Position numbers and translations under genes: made by a program. A DNA stretch of 36,566 nt from a virus. This document shows, piece after piece, positions 6,406-12,636 of this stretch (within the stretch, counting starts at the first letter, position 1; each line of letters starts with the position of its first letter). The DNA is taken from IMG/VR virus record IMGVR_UViG_3300044615_000209, positions 1-36,566 of that record; one strand, 5' to 3'. The notes below the pieces were generated by a model. That model saw nothing but the letters and a program-made list of their open reading frames with translations, did no database searches and was not told where the DNA came from.

Positions 6406-7133
6406 TGAACAAGACAGAACTGCAAGCCTGCGCCGCCGCGAAGTCCGACCAGATTGACGCGGATAACCTGATCGGTGGCATCACGATGGACGTAACTATC
6501 AAAGCCGTTCAGCGCGGCCCGTCGAACGAGCAACCGCTGCAACTTGTGCTTGAGGAAACCGACAAGTTCTATCGTCCTTCCAAGACCTACCGCCGCGCAC
6601 TCATTGGTTGCTTTGGCGACGAGCCGGCAGGATGGGTTGGAAAGCGCCTGCGCCTTGTCCGCAACCCTGACACCATGTTTGGCGGCGTCAAAGTCGGCGG
6701 CGTGGAAGTTAGCCATGCCAGCATCGAAGCCCCGATGGTATTCATGTTGCAGGCCAAGCGCGGAAAGAAGTCGGCGGTGAGCATTGACGTTATTCCGGCA
6801 CCGCAGAAGCCTGTACCCATGCCCGCCAAGGTCAAGGAAGCCGCCGCCGCGCTCAAGCCACACGCCAAGGGAACCATCAGCGGCGATCCGAGCGAGGGTG
6901 ATCTGACCGGCATTGGCGAACCACCACCTCCAGCAGACAAGCCCGATGGCGCAGTTCTTAACCAAGTCATAAACGCCTTCGCCACGAAGCTGAACATGAC
7001 CGCGCCGATGATCGAGGCCGAGTACAACAAGCCGATGGCCGAATGGACGAATGCCGATGTTGCCGAGGCGCGGGAGTTGTTCAAGCACTTGCTTGCTGAA
7101 CGGAAGGCGATGGCTGATGGCGGGGAGGTTTGA
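6402..7133 (+). CDS. Hypothetical protein, possible recombination partner
   Basis: A 243-residue protein with no firm family match. Residues 20-130 look like a beta-rich domain (GITMDVTIKAVQRG, then KTYRRALIGCFGDE and WVGKRLRLVRNPD) such as is found in nucleic-acid-binding folds. Residues 130-185 are a Pro/Ala-rich linker. The last 55 residues are helical (VINAFATKLNMTAP, then ARELFKHLLAERKAM). It directly follows the exonuclease with ATGA overlap and precedes SSB by three small genes, so I infer an annealing or ssDNA-handling role from position only. The start could be ATG 6402 or ATG 6405. Confidence 0.8.
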   Translation: MMNKTELQACAAAKSDQIDADNLIGGITMDVTIKAVQRGPSNEQPLQLVLEETDKFYRPSKTYRRALIGCFGDEPAGWVGKRLRLVRNPDTMFGGVKVGGVEVSHASIEAPMVFMLQAKRGKKSAVSIDVIPAPQKPVPMPAKVKEAAAALKPHAKGTISGDPSEGDLTGIGEPPPPADKPDGAVLNQVINAFATKLNMTAPMIEAEYNKPMAEWTNADVAEARELFKHLLAERKAMADGGEV

Positions 7134-7135
7134 TT

Positions 7136-7327
7136 ATGAGCGACGATATTGACGATGACGAGGAATCATACTGCCCCCACTGTGCCGGCAGCGGCGAAGG
7201 CTCCCATGACGGCGCTATCTGCGGATACTGCAAAGGCAGCGGAGTCGAGCGCGACAATTCCAGCCGCGAGGATTGGGAGGCCGAAAGAGCCGATCAGCGC
7301 AACGACGAGGCAAAGTTCGATGACTAA
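7136..7327 (+). CDS. Small acidic protein with DnaJ-type zinc motif
   Basis: A 63-residue protein. It has two CxxC-x-G-x-G modules, CPHCAGSGEG and CGYCKGSG, spaced like one zinc site of the DnaJ cysteine-rich domain. The flanks are strongly acidic (DDIDDDEES, then REDWEAERADQRNDEAKFDD). Such mini zinc fingers in phages are usually of unknown function; a protein-protein contact is more likely than chaperone activity because no J domain is present. ATG 7136 is chosen because GGGAGG lies upstream. Confidence 0.8.
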   Translation: MSDDIDDDEESYCPHCAGSGEGSHDGAICGYCKGSGVERDNSSREDWEAERADQRNDEAKFDD

Positions 7328-7556
7328 CGCAATCTCGCACCAGGCCGCGCAGACGTTGGAGCGCAAGCTGATGTCCTCTGCCGTGCCGCTGGCTGTGTTT
7401 GTATCCTACGGCGGATCGTGGGTGGCGACCAAGATCACCACGGCGCTGTTCAGGACGCAACTCGAAAAGACACCCGATTCGCTTATGGGCGTGTATACCT
7501 TGGATGCGAGTGTTTCAGATATTGCAGCAGACTTTTTTCACTCAGGAGTACGTTAA
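7320..7556 (+). CDS. Small hypothetical protein upstream of SSB
   Basis: A 78-residue protein overlapping the zinc protein by 8 bp and SSB by 1 bp. It has a helical N-terminus (AAQTLERKLMSSA) and a mixed middle with a small hydrophobic stretch (VPLAVFVSYGGSW) too short and polar to be a clear membrane anchor. No family was recognised. The SD before ATG 7320 is weak, so expression probably depends on coupling to the upstream reading frame. Confidence 0.7.
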   Translation: MTNAISHQAAQTLERKLMSSAVPLAVFVSYGGSWVATKITTALFRTQLEKTPDSLMGVYTLDASVSDIAADFFHSGVR

Positions 7557-7948
7557 TGAATAACTGGAATTTCACCGGAAATCTAGGACGGTCAGCAGAA
7601 CAAAAGTTTGTTGGCGACAATAGCCTCGTATCGTTCTCCGTAGCCGTTAAGTCGGGCTTTGGCGACAAGGCTGTGACAACCTGGGCGAACTGTCAGATGT
7701 GGGGCAAGCGCGGCGAGTCCGTGTTGCCGTATCTCAACAAGGGGCAGTTGGTCGGCATCAGCGGGGAGGCTACCCTGCGCATGTACGAGAAGAAGGATGG
7801 CGGCCAGGGTGCATCGCTTGATGTGCGCGTGAATGACCTGACGCTGCTTGGCAAGTCGGAGGCATCGCAGCAGGAAGCATCCCCCGTTACAGAGCATTCA
7901 GCGGCGAAGGCGAATGCTTACGTTGTTGATGATGACGAAGCGTTCTGA
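7556..7948 (+). CDS. ssb: Single-stranded DNA-binding protein
   Basis: A 130-residue SSB that coats single-stranded DNA during replication and recombination. It opens with the typical MNNWNFTGNLGRSAE strand, has an OB-fold pattern with WANCQMWGKRGE and VGISGEATLRMYE, and ends in an acidic tail DDDEAF, the usual protein-docking tip of bacterial SSBs (normally DDDIPF). ATG 7556 follows AGGAGT and overlaps the upstream TAA. The length fits small phage SSBs. It sits between the exonuclease and the methyltransferase in the early operon. Confidence 0.93.
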   Translation: MNNWNFTGNLGRSAEQKFVGDNSLVSFSVAVKSGFGDKAVTTWANCQMWGKRGESVLPYLNKGQLVGISGEATLRMYEKKDGGQGASLDVRVNDLTLLGKSEASQQEASPVTEHSAAKANAYVVDDDEAF

Positions 7949-8136
7949 TGAACCGAAAAGAGCAACTAGCCTTCACCCGCCTTGAGATCGAGAACGCGGA
8001 ACTTCGCGCCTCGAACTCTCGGCACATCGAGGTGTATCGGGATCAGTCGATCGAACTGATCGACTTGCGAACGAATCTGGCAATGGTTCGGCGGTTTGCT
8101 GAAGAACTTTACGCGGAGACTAATTTACATGGCTGA
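7948..8136 (+). CDS. Small coiled-coil protein
   Basis: A 62-residue, mostly helical protein (RLEIENAELRASNSRHIE, then IELIDLRTNL) with leucine and isoleucine at heptad spacing, so probably a dimeric coiled coil. It starts one base into the SSB stop (TGATG). No known family or function. Confidence 0.7.
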   Translation: MNRKEQLAFTRLEIENAELRASNSRHIEVYRDQSIELIDLRTNLAMVRRFAEELYAETNLHG

Positions 8137-8317
8137 CTTCGCCACATGGGCGCAACCGACCCTAGCCAAACTCGCCGCCGACCAGCAAGCCGAGGCCGTC
8201 AGGCTCCGCGCAATAATCGCTGACCTGTGCCGCGTAATTGAGTCGCTGTGCAGCAACGACTGTAAGAAGCCGGAGCGCATTCCTGCGTACCTGAACGCTA
8301 TGGACGCAATCAAATGA
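8129..8317 (+). CDS. Small helical protein
   Basis: A 62-residue helical protein with an Ala-rich N-terminal half (LAKLAADQQAEAVRLRAIIA) and three Cys near the middle (DLCRVIESLCSNDC), too irregular to call a zinc site. ATG 8129 is picked because CGGAGA stands upstream; it overlaps the preceding gene by 8 bp and the next by 4 bp. Function unknown. Confidence 0.68.
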   Translation: MADFATWAQPTLAKLAADQQAEAVRLRAIIADLCRVIESLCSNDCKKPERIPAYLNAMDAIK

Positions 8318-8652
8318 CACCCACCTTCCGCAAATGGCACGACGCCGACGATGCCGGTACTCCGCTGCTGCTCACGAAGCAGTTGGACGATCTGACCGGC
8401 AGCAAGGAACATTCAGTCGACGTCCGAGGCCCGAAGCAGCACCACACGCGGTTCGTATGCGAAGTGCTGCTGTACCGCGACGAGGGGCATGTCGACGCAT
8501 GGGCAGACACGACTACCGGAAGCCTGTACATCGATGGGCGATGCCTGTCTGGGCCGCTGGAGTTTGTTGGCACGCCGAAGCCTACCGGACGCGTTGTGCC
8601 GAATTGGAGCAAAAGGCAGGTTGAGGGTGATTTGAGGACGAGGGTGTGGTGA
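8314..8652 (+). CDS. Hypothetical protein upstream of the methyltransferase
   Basis: A 112-residue protein with mixed alpha/beta character and several His and Trp (RKWHDADD, KQHHTRFVCEV, HVDAWADTT). No family is recognised and there is no membrane or zinc motif. It overlaps the genes on both sides (ATGA at the start; its TGA shares a base with the methyltransferase ATG), so it is co-translated with the DNA modification gene and may serve it, but this rests on position alone. Confidence 0.72.
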   Translation: MTPTFRKWHDADDAGTPLLLTKQLDDLTGSKEHSVDVRGPKQHHTRFVCEVLLYRDEGHVDAWADTTTGSLYIDGRCLSGPLEFVGTPKPTGRVVPNWSKRQVEGDLRTRVW

Positions 8653-9341
8653 TGGCTGAGAAAGTGACAATCGGGAATTGCGAACTGTGGCACGGAGACT
8701 GCCGCGAGGTGCTGCCGCTGCTGCCTGATTTTGACTTGCTCTTGACCGACCCGCCCTATGAGATCGGAACCGCATGGCACGGCGATTTTGCTGGGAAGAA
8801 CGGGAAGGCCGCAATGTGGGGAACTGCCCCTGAGTGGGACAAACTTTGCGACGACGGCGTTTCTCTTGGGGTGCAGAAGGCGCAGGATGCAGTTGTTTGG
8901 GGTGGGCATTTGTACGCGCTTCCTCAACGCTCGCGCTGGCTTTCCTGGGACAAGTGCCAAACTTTCAGCAGCGGCGACTTTGAACTCGCATGGACGAACG
9001 GCAGCGGAGCAACGCGGGTTTTTCGGATGTCTCGGATTGACGCATACCAAAACAGCGGCGAAGGGAAAGAACACCCGACGCAGAAGCCAACGGCATTGAT
9101 GGAATGGTGTCTGAGCTTGCACCCAAAGTCGCGGACGGTTTGCGATCCGTTTATGGGCAGCGGGACGACCGGCGTGGCCTGCGCCCGGATGGGTTTGCAG
9201 TTCGTCGGCATCGAGCGCGAACGCAAATACTTTGACATAGCTTGCCGCCGAATAGAGCAAGCCTACGCACAGCCCCGGCTGTTCGAGGATGCAAAAGTCG
9301 GCGCTGGCGATACGGCGGTGCAGGAGGATTGGACGAAATGA
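8652..9341 (+). CDS. DNA adenine/cytosine-N4 methyltransferase (N4/N6 type)
   Basis: A 229-residue SAM-dependent DNA methyltransferase that should methylate an amino group on adenine or cytosine in phage DNA, probably to escape restriction. Seen: catalytic motif IV TDPPYEIG near residue 34, and SAM-binding motif I DPFMGSGTTGVACARMG near 161-177, giving the beta-class order (catalytic motif before SAM motif). HPTQKP near 140 is the usual motif X. The last 15 residues (KVGAGDTAVQEDWTK) come from the dispersed repeat and extend beyond the normal domain end. No cognate restriction nuclease is seen, so it is likely solitary. The recognition site is unknown. Confidence 0.92.
   Translation: MAEKVTIGNCELWHGDCREVLPLLPDFDLLLTDPPYEIGTAWHGDFAGKNGKAAMWGTAPEWDKLCDDGVSLGVQKAQDAVVWGGHLYALPQRSRWLSWDKCQTFSSGDFELAWTNGSGATRVFRMSRIDAYQNSGEGKEHPTQKPTALMEWCLSLHPKSRTVCDPFMGSGTTGVACARMGLQFVGIERERKYFDIACRRIEQAYAQPRLFEDAKVGAGDTAVQEDWTK
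9293..9316 (+). repeat. Dispersed repeat, copy 3
   Basis: A 24-bp copy differing from copy 2 at one base (GATAC for GACAC). It is coding at the extreme C-terminus of the methyltransferase and reads KVGAGDTA. Confidence 0.75.
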
Positions 9342-9808
9342 AGAAACGCATAACCCTAAACGAAACCATCCGAGCCAACGAGAAGGCCCTACGCGGCCTT
9401 TGCTTCGCGGCAGGTAAGCCAATGCCGGAGGGCTTCGATACGCCCGCTGTAGAGCGTAAAACACGCGCTCCGAGCAAGCCACCGGAGTACCCGCTGGAAC
9501 ACGAAGAACAAAAGAACTTCGTAAAGTGGTTCAGGATGCAGTATCCGAAGGTGCGTATCTTCGCCGTTCCGAACGCCGCGATGCGTGACTACAAGTTGGC
9601 AGCGTACCTGGTTGCAGAGGGATTGACTGCCGGCGTACCGGATTTGCTGGTTCTCGACTGGAAACTTGGCATCGAAATGAAGCGCGTCAAAGGTTCGACG
9701 ATCAGCGACGAACAGCGCGGATGGGAAATCTACCTGCGCAACATCGGATGGCACCACATATACGCCTACGGGTGCAAGGACGCCATTACAAAGGTGCAGC
9801 AACTATGA
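9338..9808 (+). CDS. VRR-NUC domain nuclease
   Basis: A 156-residue protein. Residues 1-50 are a charged N-terminal extension. Residues 53-150 match the VRR-NUC nuclease fold: HEEQKNFVKWFR helix, FAVPNAA strand, then GLTAGVPDLLVL with the catalytic Asp, IEMKRVKG with the Glu-x-Lys, and ISDEQRGW. The family cuts branched or flapped DNA, often as Holliday-junction or structure-specific nucleases. In this operon it could resolve recombination intermediates made by the RecE-like nuclease. ATG 9338 has AGGAGG upstream and overlaps the methyltransferase stop as ATGA. Confidence 0.9.
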   Translation: MKKRITLNETIRANEKALRGLCFAAGKPMPEGFDTPAVERKTRAPSKPPEYPLEHEEQKNFVKWFRMQYPKVRIFAVPNAAMRDYKLAAYLVAEGLTAGVPDLLVLDWKLGIEMKRVKGSTISDEQRGWEIYLRNIGWHHIYAYGCKDAITKVQQL

Positions 9809-10014
9809 ACCGCAGCTACGAGGAAGATAAATGCCAGTGCCAGGTATTCGGCACTAACAAGCAACGCTGCACCAGAATCGGAACCCACAGCGGAGGAGGA
9901 CTACTCAGATGCGAAGCACATCATCAGAAATATCTGGCCTCGAAAGCCAACGACTATCCATTGAAGCCATCATCCTCGACTCCGCAACCGAACAAACGCG
10001 GCAATTCATATTAA
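9805..10014 (+). CDS. Small cysteine/histidine-containing protein
   Basis: A 69-residue protein with cysteines in KCQCQVFG, QRCTRIGT and LLRCEAHH, a spacing that could bind one zinc ion. The tail is polar and rich in Ser, Pro and Lys. It overlaps the VRR-NUC gene by ATGA. The family is not certain; I recall phage proteins with a similar RCT-x-C-x-x-H pattern but no known function. Confidence 0.72.
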   Translation: MNRSYEEDKCQCQVFGTNKQRCTRIGTHSGGGLLRCEAHHQKYLASKANDYPLKPSSSTPQPNKRGNSY

Positions 10015-10026
10015 GGAGAATCAGAG

Positions 10027-10206
10027 ATGCTACCGAGAACCTTGATCCACGACGCGATAATAATCATCCTCGCAGCACTGGTTGTGCTTGGGATACAGGA
10101 CGCTTTCAGCAAGCCAACAAAAGAGGAGCGCAAGGCGACCGCCCGTGAGGTTGCTGCTCAGTACGAGCAGTGCGCGTATAAATGTTTTGAGGGGTGCAGG
10201 AAATGA
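10027..10206 (+). CDS. Small single-pass membrane protein
   Basis: A 59-residue protein. After a short N-terminus (MLPRTLIHD) it has one hydrophobic segment, AIIIILAALVVLGI, then a charged soluble tail with three Cys (EQCAYKCFEGC). This predicts an inner-membrane protein with the tail on one side; orientation cannot be told. ATG 10027 follows AAGGAGA, and the end overlaps the next gene by ATGA. It could be an early host-membrane factor. No family known. Confidence 0.7.
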   Translation: MLPRTLIHDAIIIILAALVVLGIQDAFSKPTKEERKATAREVAAQYEQCAYKCFEGCRK

Positions 10207-10367
10207 GACTACTCCGCCTACGCTACAGTTTCAACATGGTCGAAGCCTACCTCGCTCAGATGATGGGAGACAACCAGAGCATGAATCACCACTTGGATCA
10301 GGCCGACAAGATTAAAGGTGACATCGTGCTTGAAATTTTGAATGCACGGCTTGGATTGTTTGACTGA
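10203..10367 (+). CDS. Small hypothetical protein
   Basis: A 54-residue protein with a basic start (MRLLRLRYSF) and a helical body with several Met and Gln. It overlaps the membrane protein gene by ATGA and ends exactly where a long hairpin begins, its stop codon A being the first base of the stem. Support is the overlap pattern and good codon use; function unknown. Confidence 0.62.
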   Translation: MRLLRLRYSFNMVEAYLAQMMGDNQSMNHHLDQADKIKGDIVLEILNARLGLFD

Positions 10368-10430
10368 ATTCCCTGCGCTGCTTTTAACCATCCCGGTTAA
10401 GGTCTAGTGAGCCTCGCGGCGCAGGGAATT
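10367..10430 (+). promoter_or_regulatory. Long RNA-type hairpin with inner stem
   Basis: The outer stem pairs 10367-10381 with 10416-10430 over 15 positions with one G-U wobble (AATTCCCTGCGC and its exact complement at the ends). Within the 34-base interior, TTAACC (10384-10389) pairs with GGTTAA (10395-10400), extendable by two G-U pairs. It is followed by TTTT and then, within 13 bases, by an SD and ATG. It could be a terminator, an RNase III-type processing site or a translational control element. Confidence 0.6.
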
Positions 10431-10442
10431 TTACGAGGAGAA

Positions 10443-10751
10443 ATGAAGATGACCGAACAAGTAACTACCGAGACGCCTGATAGCGGCACGTCCGGGTTGA
10501 GCGCCGGGTTGGGGGCGTGGTTGCCAATTTAGACTGCGCCGAAGGACGGGACACGCGTTATTGTGTTCAGGCCGCACGAAAACGACTACTGCTACCACGT
10601 TGGCGAGGATATGTGGAGGCGCAACGGCTGGTGGAAGTCTCCATCGGAGTGCCAGCCGACGCTCTGGCAACCACTGCCGGAAGCCCCCAACGCAATGTGT
10701 ACGCCATCTGGTGCGTCCACTGAGTTACACACCAAGGAGGGATTGAAATGA
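10443..10751 (+). pseudogene. Phage protein of the W-x-P-I-E-T-A-P-K-D-G family, interrupted by an amber codon
   Basis: ATG 10443 (SD GAGGAGA) opens a frame that reads ...AWLPI, then TAG at 10530-10532, then TAPKDGTRVIVF and on to a TGA at 10751. In phage proteins with a WLPIETAPKDGT opening (DUF551-like, ending in WQPLPEAP or similar, also present here), the residue at the TAG is Glu; GAG to TAG is one base change. Downstream codon use is normal and the end overlaps the next gene by ATGA. It may be a recent null mutation, suppressed by a host tRNA, or a base error. Internal restart at GTG 10563 is possible but would lose the motif. Confidence 0.75.
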
Positions 10752-10972
10752 CCCCAACCACCTGTGACTGTGCAGGCTGCACCCTCGCTTACTGCACACG
10801 CCGCAACGCGGAAATCGCCGACCAACTCTGTGCCGCGCAGGTACAGGTGCTGAAAAGGGCCATTGATGAGGCTGACCGCTTTGGCGGGTACTTGACGATT
10901 GAGCAACTACAACGCATGGCAGACGAGATAGCTACTTCACCGGAGCCGAAGATGCCAGCAGGTTCGATTTAG
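10748..10972 (+). CDS. Small cysteine-rich N-terminal protein
   Basis: A 74-residue protein starting with four closely spaced Cys (CDCAGCTLAYC), which suggests zinc binding, then helices (QVQVLKRAIDEADR, LTIEQLQRMADEIA). It overlaps the interrupted gene by ATGA with AAGGAGG upstream. It is the last of the tight early cluster. Function unknown. Confidence 0.72.
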   Translation: MTPTTCDCAGCTLAYCTRRNAEIADQLCAAQVQVLKRAIDEADRFGGYLTIEQLQRMADEIATSPEPKMPAGSI

Positions 10973-10991
10973 CGATTGACCCGCTAGTCGT

Positions 10992-11015
10992 ACCGTAGTA
11001 CCAGCGCCGACTTTT
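10992..11015 (-). repeat. Dispersed repeat, copy 4 (inverted, intergenic)
   Basis: CCAGCGCCGACTTTT (11001-11015) is the exact reverse complement of the first 15 bases of copies 2 and 3; the rest is degenerate (19 of 24 overall). It is the only non-coding copy, in the gap between 10972 and 11037. Confidence 0.55.
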
Positions 11016-11036
11016 ATATGAATATACGGAGGAGTG

Positions 11037-11441
11037 ATGGAAAAAGCAGACGTTAGACCGGCTACAGAAACAGAGATGGAACTGAAAAAGATTTATAAAG
11101 AAAACGAAGAAAACCTAAATAATCAAATATGGCAGCTATTAGATGAGTTGAATGGGTTAATGAGCACGCTTGAAAATGAACGTCAGCAGCACCGAACTCA
11201 TGTTGGGCTTCTCAAGAGATCATCATCGGAAAAAATTGCAGAGATGCAAGAAAAAATAGATGAAGCCGAAAGAATTGTAACTTATGAGCGAGGGACTACT
11301 CAGTACACTTATAACCTATATGAGGAGTGCAAGGTAATGAGAGATAATTACCGGAATGATTCATTGAATTACTTGTCGAAGTGGAATGAATGCCTAGAAC
11401 TTCTACATAAAACCGAAGATAAGGGTACTTCACTCTCCTGA
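11037..11441 (+). CDS. AT-rich coiled-coil protein, possible moron
   Basis: A 134-residue hydrophilic protein, unrecognised. Two long helices (residues 10-60 and 65-95) have heptad spacing and many Glu, Asn and Gln, so a coiled coil is likely; the C-terminal third is Tyr/Asn-rich. ATG 11037 follows CGGAGGAG. The coding sequence is visibly richer in A+T than the other early genes and uses AAA/GAA/TTA codons freely, suggesting recent acquisition. It is separated from the early cluster by a 64-bp gap containing an inverted dispersed repeat, and its last 12 bases overlap the end of the convergent late transcript. Confidence 0.75.
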   Translation: MEKADVRPATETEMELKKIYKENEENLNNQIWQLLDELNGLMSTLENERQQHRTHVGLLKRSSSEKIAEMQEKIDEAERIVTYERGTTQYTYNLYEECKVMRDNYRNDSLNYLSKWNECLELLHKTEDKGTSLS

Positions 11442-12038
11442 GAATTTCCACGGTGTCCCATTTATTGAAGATGATGACATTAGCTTTCTGGTTTGGTCGC
11501 TACCCTTAAGTATGTCATCCCAATTCAAACCTAAAAAGTCTGATACAGGCTTGTGATCTATCTTTCCAGCATCCCACCAATATTGTTTCCCATTTACAGG
11601 GTCGCGAAGCCCTCTAACTTCTCCCCAAGCAGATGATTCTGCTAAATTTTTCACCATATCCCTAGTTGGACTCTCTAATATTTTCATATCTCCTAGTTTA
11701 TGGATTGTTACTCCAGCCATAGGCATCAAAGCCGCCCCACCCAACAAACCCTTCGCCCCTGCTGCCAACTTCGCCAGCGTCTGCGGCCCCATATAGTCGG
11801 TAGGATCAAGGCTCAATAGCCCCCCAAGGAACGAAGGAGGGCCGAGAGGTTCTTCGGTATTAACGTAGTCCTGTAACCTGTTCTGAGGCACTGGAGGCTG
11901 ATAGTTATCCATCACGGAAGGGGCGGGCTGCTGCGGTCGCCCCTGCCACTGGTTCAGCAGACCGCCAAGAGTGCCACCCTGCCCACGCACCCTGGCGATC
12001 ATAAGATCGCGTATCTTGGATAGGTTGTCTTCGGCCAT
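11430..12038 (-). CDS. Virion- or lysis-linked protein with toxin-like C-terminal module
   Basis: A 202-residue protein and the last gene of the late operon. Residues 1-85 are low-complexity and Gln/Pro-rich; residues 85-110 are a Gly/Ala/Leu hydrophobic stretch (LAKLAAGAKGLLGG) of the kind that precedes toxin or enzyme modules in phage virion proteins. From about residue 112 the sequence becomes more A+T rich and forms a compact domain with WGEVRGLRDPVNGKQYWWDA and IDHKPVSDFLGL. I do not recognise the fold; the layout resembles polyvalent or secreted-effector proteins. ATG 12038 has GGAAG upstream. It may have been swapped in at its 3' half. Confidence 0.7.
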   Translation of the reverse strand: MAEDNLSKIRDLMIARVRGQGGTLGGLLNQWQGRPQQPAPSVMDNYQPPVPQNRLQDYVNTEEPLGPPSFLGGLLSLDPTDYMGPQTLAKLAAGAKGLLGGAALMPMAGVTIHKLGDMKILESPTRDMVKNLAESSAWGEVRGLRDPVNGKQYWWDAGKIDHKPVSDFLGLNWDDILKGSDQTRKLMSSSSINGTPWKFSGE

Positions 12039-12040
12039 GA

Positions 12041-12442
12041 TTACTTCCGATCCACAGCGTTGATCTTTTCGACAGTCCTCAACCCGCCCAGGCCCAACAT
12101 ACCGAACAGCACCGGGAGCATCTCGGTCAGGTCGGCGGGCTTGAGGCCAATAGTTTTGCCGAGGAAGGCTGCACCGGCAAGCGCAATCGGTAGGCCGATC
12201 CAGTTCCAGGCGCAGGCTGCTCCACACACCCATCCGATAAACGGACGCCAGCCCGAAACGAACACTGACGGGTTCGCCGCCTCGACCTCGTTGATCTTCA
12301 GTTGCCCAGCCATCTGAGCAAGTTCGCCGGAAACCTGCATCTTCATCAGTTCGAGCTTGGCAGCGTTCGCCTGTGTCTCGTCAGGCCAAATCTTGTCGAT
12401 CACCTTGCTGCCGATTCCTAACAGTATCGTTACCGGATCCAT
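12041..12442 (-). CDS. Holin, GTA 3TM family
   Basis: A 133-residue membrane protein with the layout of the gene-transfer-agent-type 3TM holin family (PF11351-like). Residues 1-20 hold a short hydrophobic segment followed by KIWPDETQANAAKLEL, then an amphipathic linker, then NPSVFVSGWRPFIGWVCGAAC and two hydrophobic helices near 65-120. It should permeabilise the inner membrane at the end of infection to release the endolysin two genes upstream. SD GGAGAG precedes the ATG, which overlaps the upstream TAA. Confidence 0.88.
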   Translation of the reverse strand: MDPVTILLGIGSKVIDKIWPDETQANAAKLELMKMQVSGELAQMAGQLKINEVEAANPSVFVSGWRPFIGWVCGAACAWNWIGLPIALAGAAFLGKTIGLKPADLTEMLPVLFGMLGLGGLRTVEKINAVDRK

Positions 12443-12636
12443 TATTCTATCTCTCCCTGCAAATCAAGATCATCACAATAATCGGGATCACTACTACCAT
12501 TACCAGAATCTAGCCGACGCACAAGTTGTTCATGCCGCCATTGACGTATTGCATCTTGAGCGTCCTCTGCTTGTGAGGGAAATGGCGCGTCAGCCCTGAG
12601 CCGAAGCGTGTCGATGCGGTGCTTGAGGATGGTCAT
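12442..12636 (-). CDS. Small hypothetical protein in the lysis cassette
   Basis: A 64-residue polar protein with no membrane segment and an acidic tail (DPDYCDDLDLQGE). It lies between endolysin and holin with 4-bp and 1-bp overlaps, so it is part of the lysis unit. No signal peptide or lipobox is visible, so it does not look like a spanin. Function unknown. Confidence 0.68.
   Translation of the reverse strand: MTILKHRIDTLRLRADAPFPSQAEDAQDAIRQWRHEQLVRRLDSGNGSSDPDYCDDLDLQGEIE

Noticed and set aside
3399-9316. CRISPR array from the repeated 24-bp element
   Set aside because: Copies are far apart, irregularly spaced, inside genes and on both strands, with no spacers or cas genes.
8310-9482. 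A 390-codon open frame on the minus strand
   Set aside because: It lies antisense to the 112-residue protein, methyltransferase and VRR-NUC genes, has no domain, and its amino acid make-up is that of a reverse frame of G+C-rich coding DNA.
10367-10430. A possible tRNA or suppressor tRNA next to the amber codon
   Set aside because: The 15-bp stem is far longer than an acceptor stem, and there is no T-loop, D-loop or anticodon arm of proper size.
10976-11004. A plus-strand promoter before the AT-rich gene (TTGACC at 10976)
   Set aside because: At 16-18 bp spacing there is no acceptable -10 box; TATATG further on is too far away.
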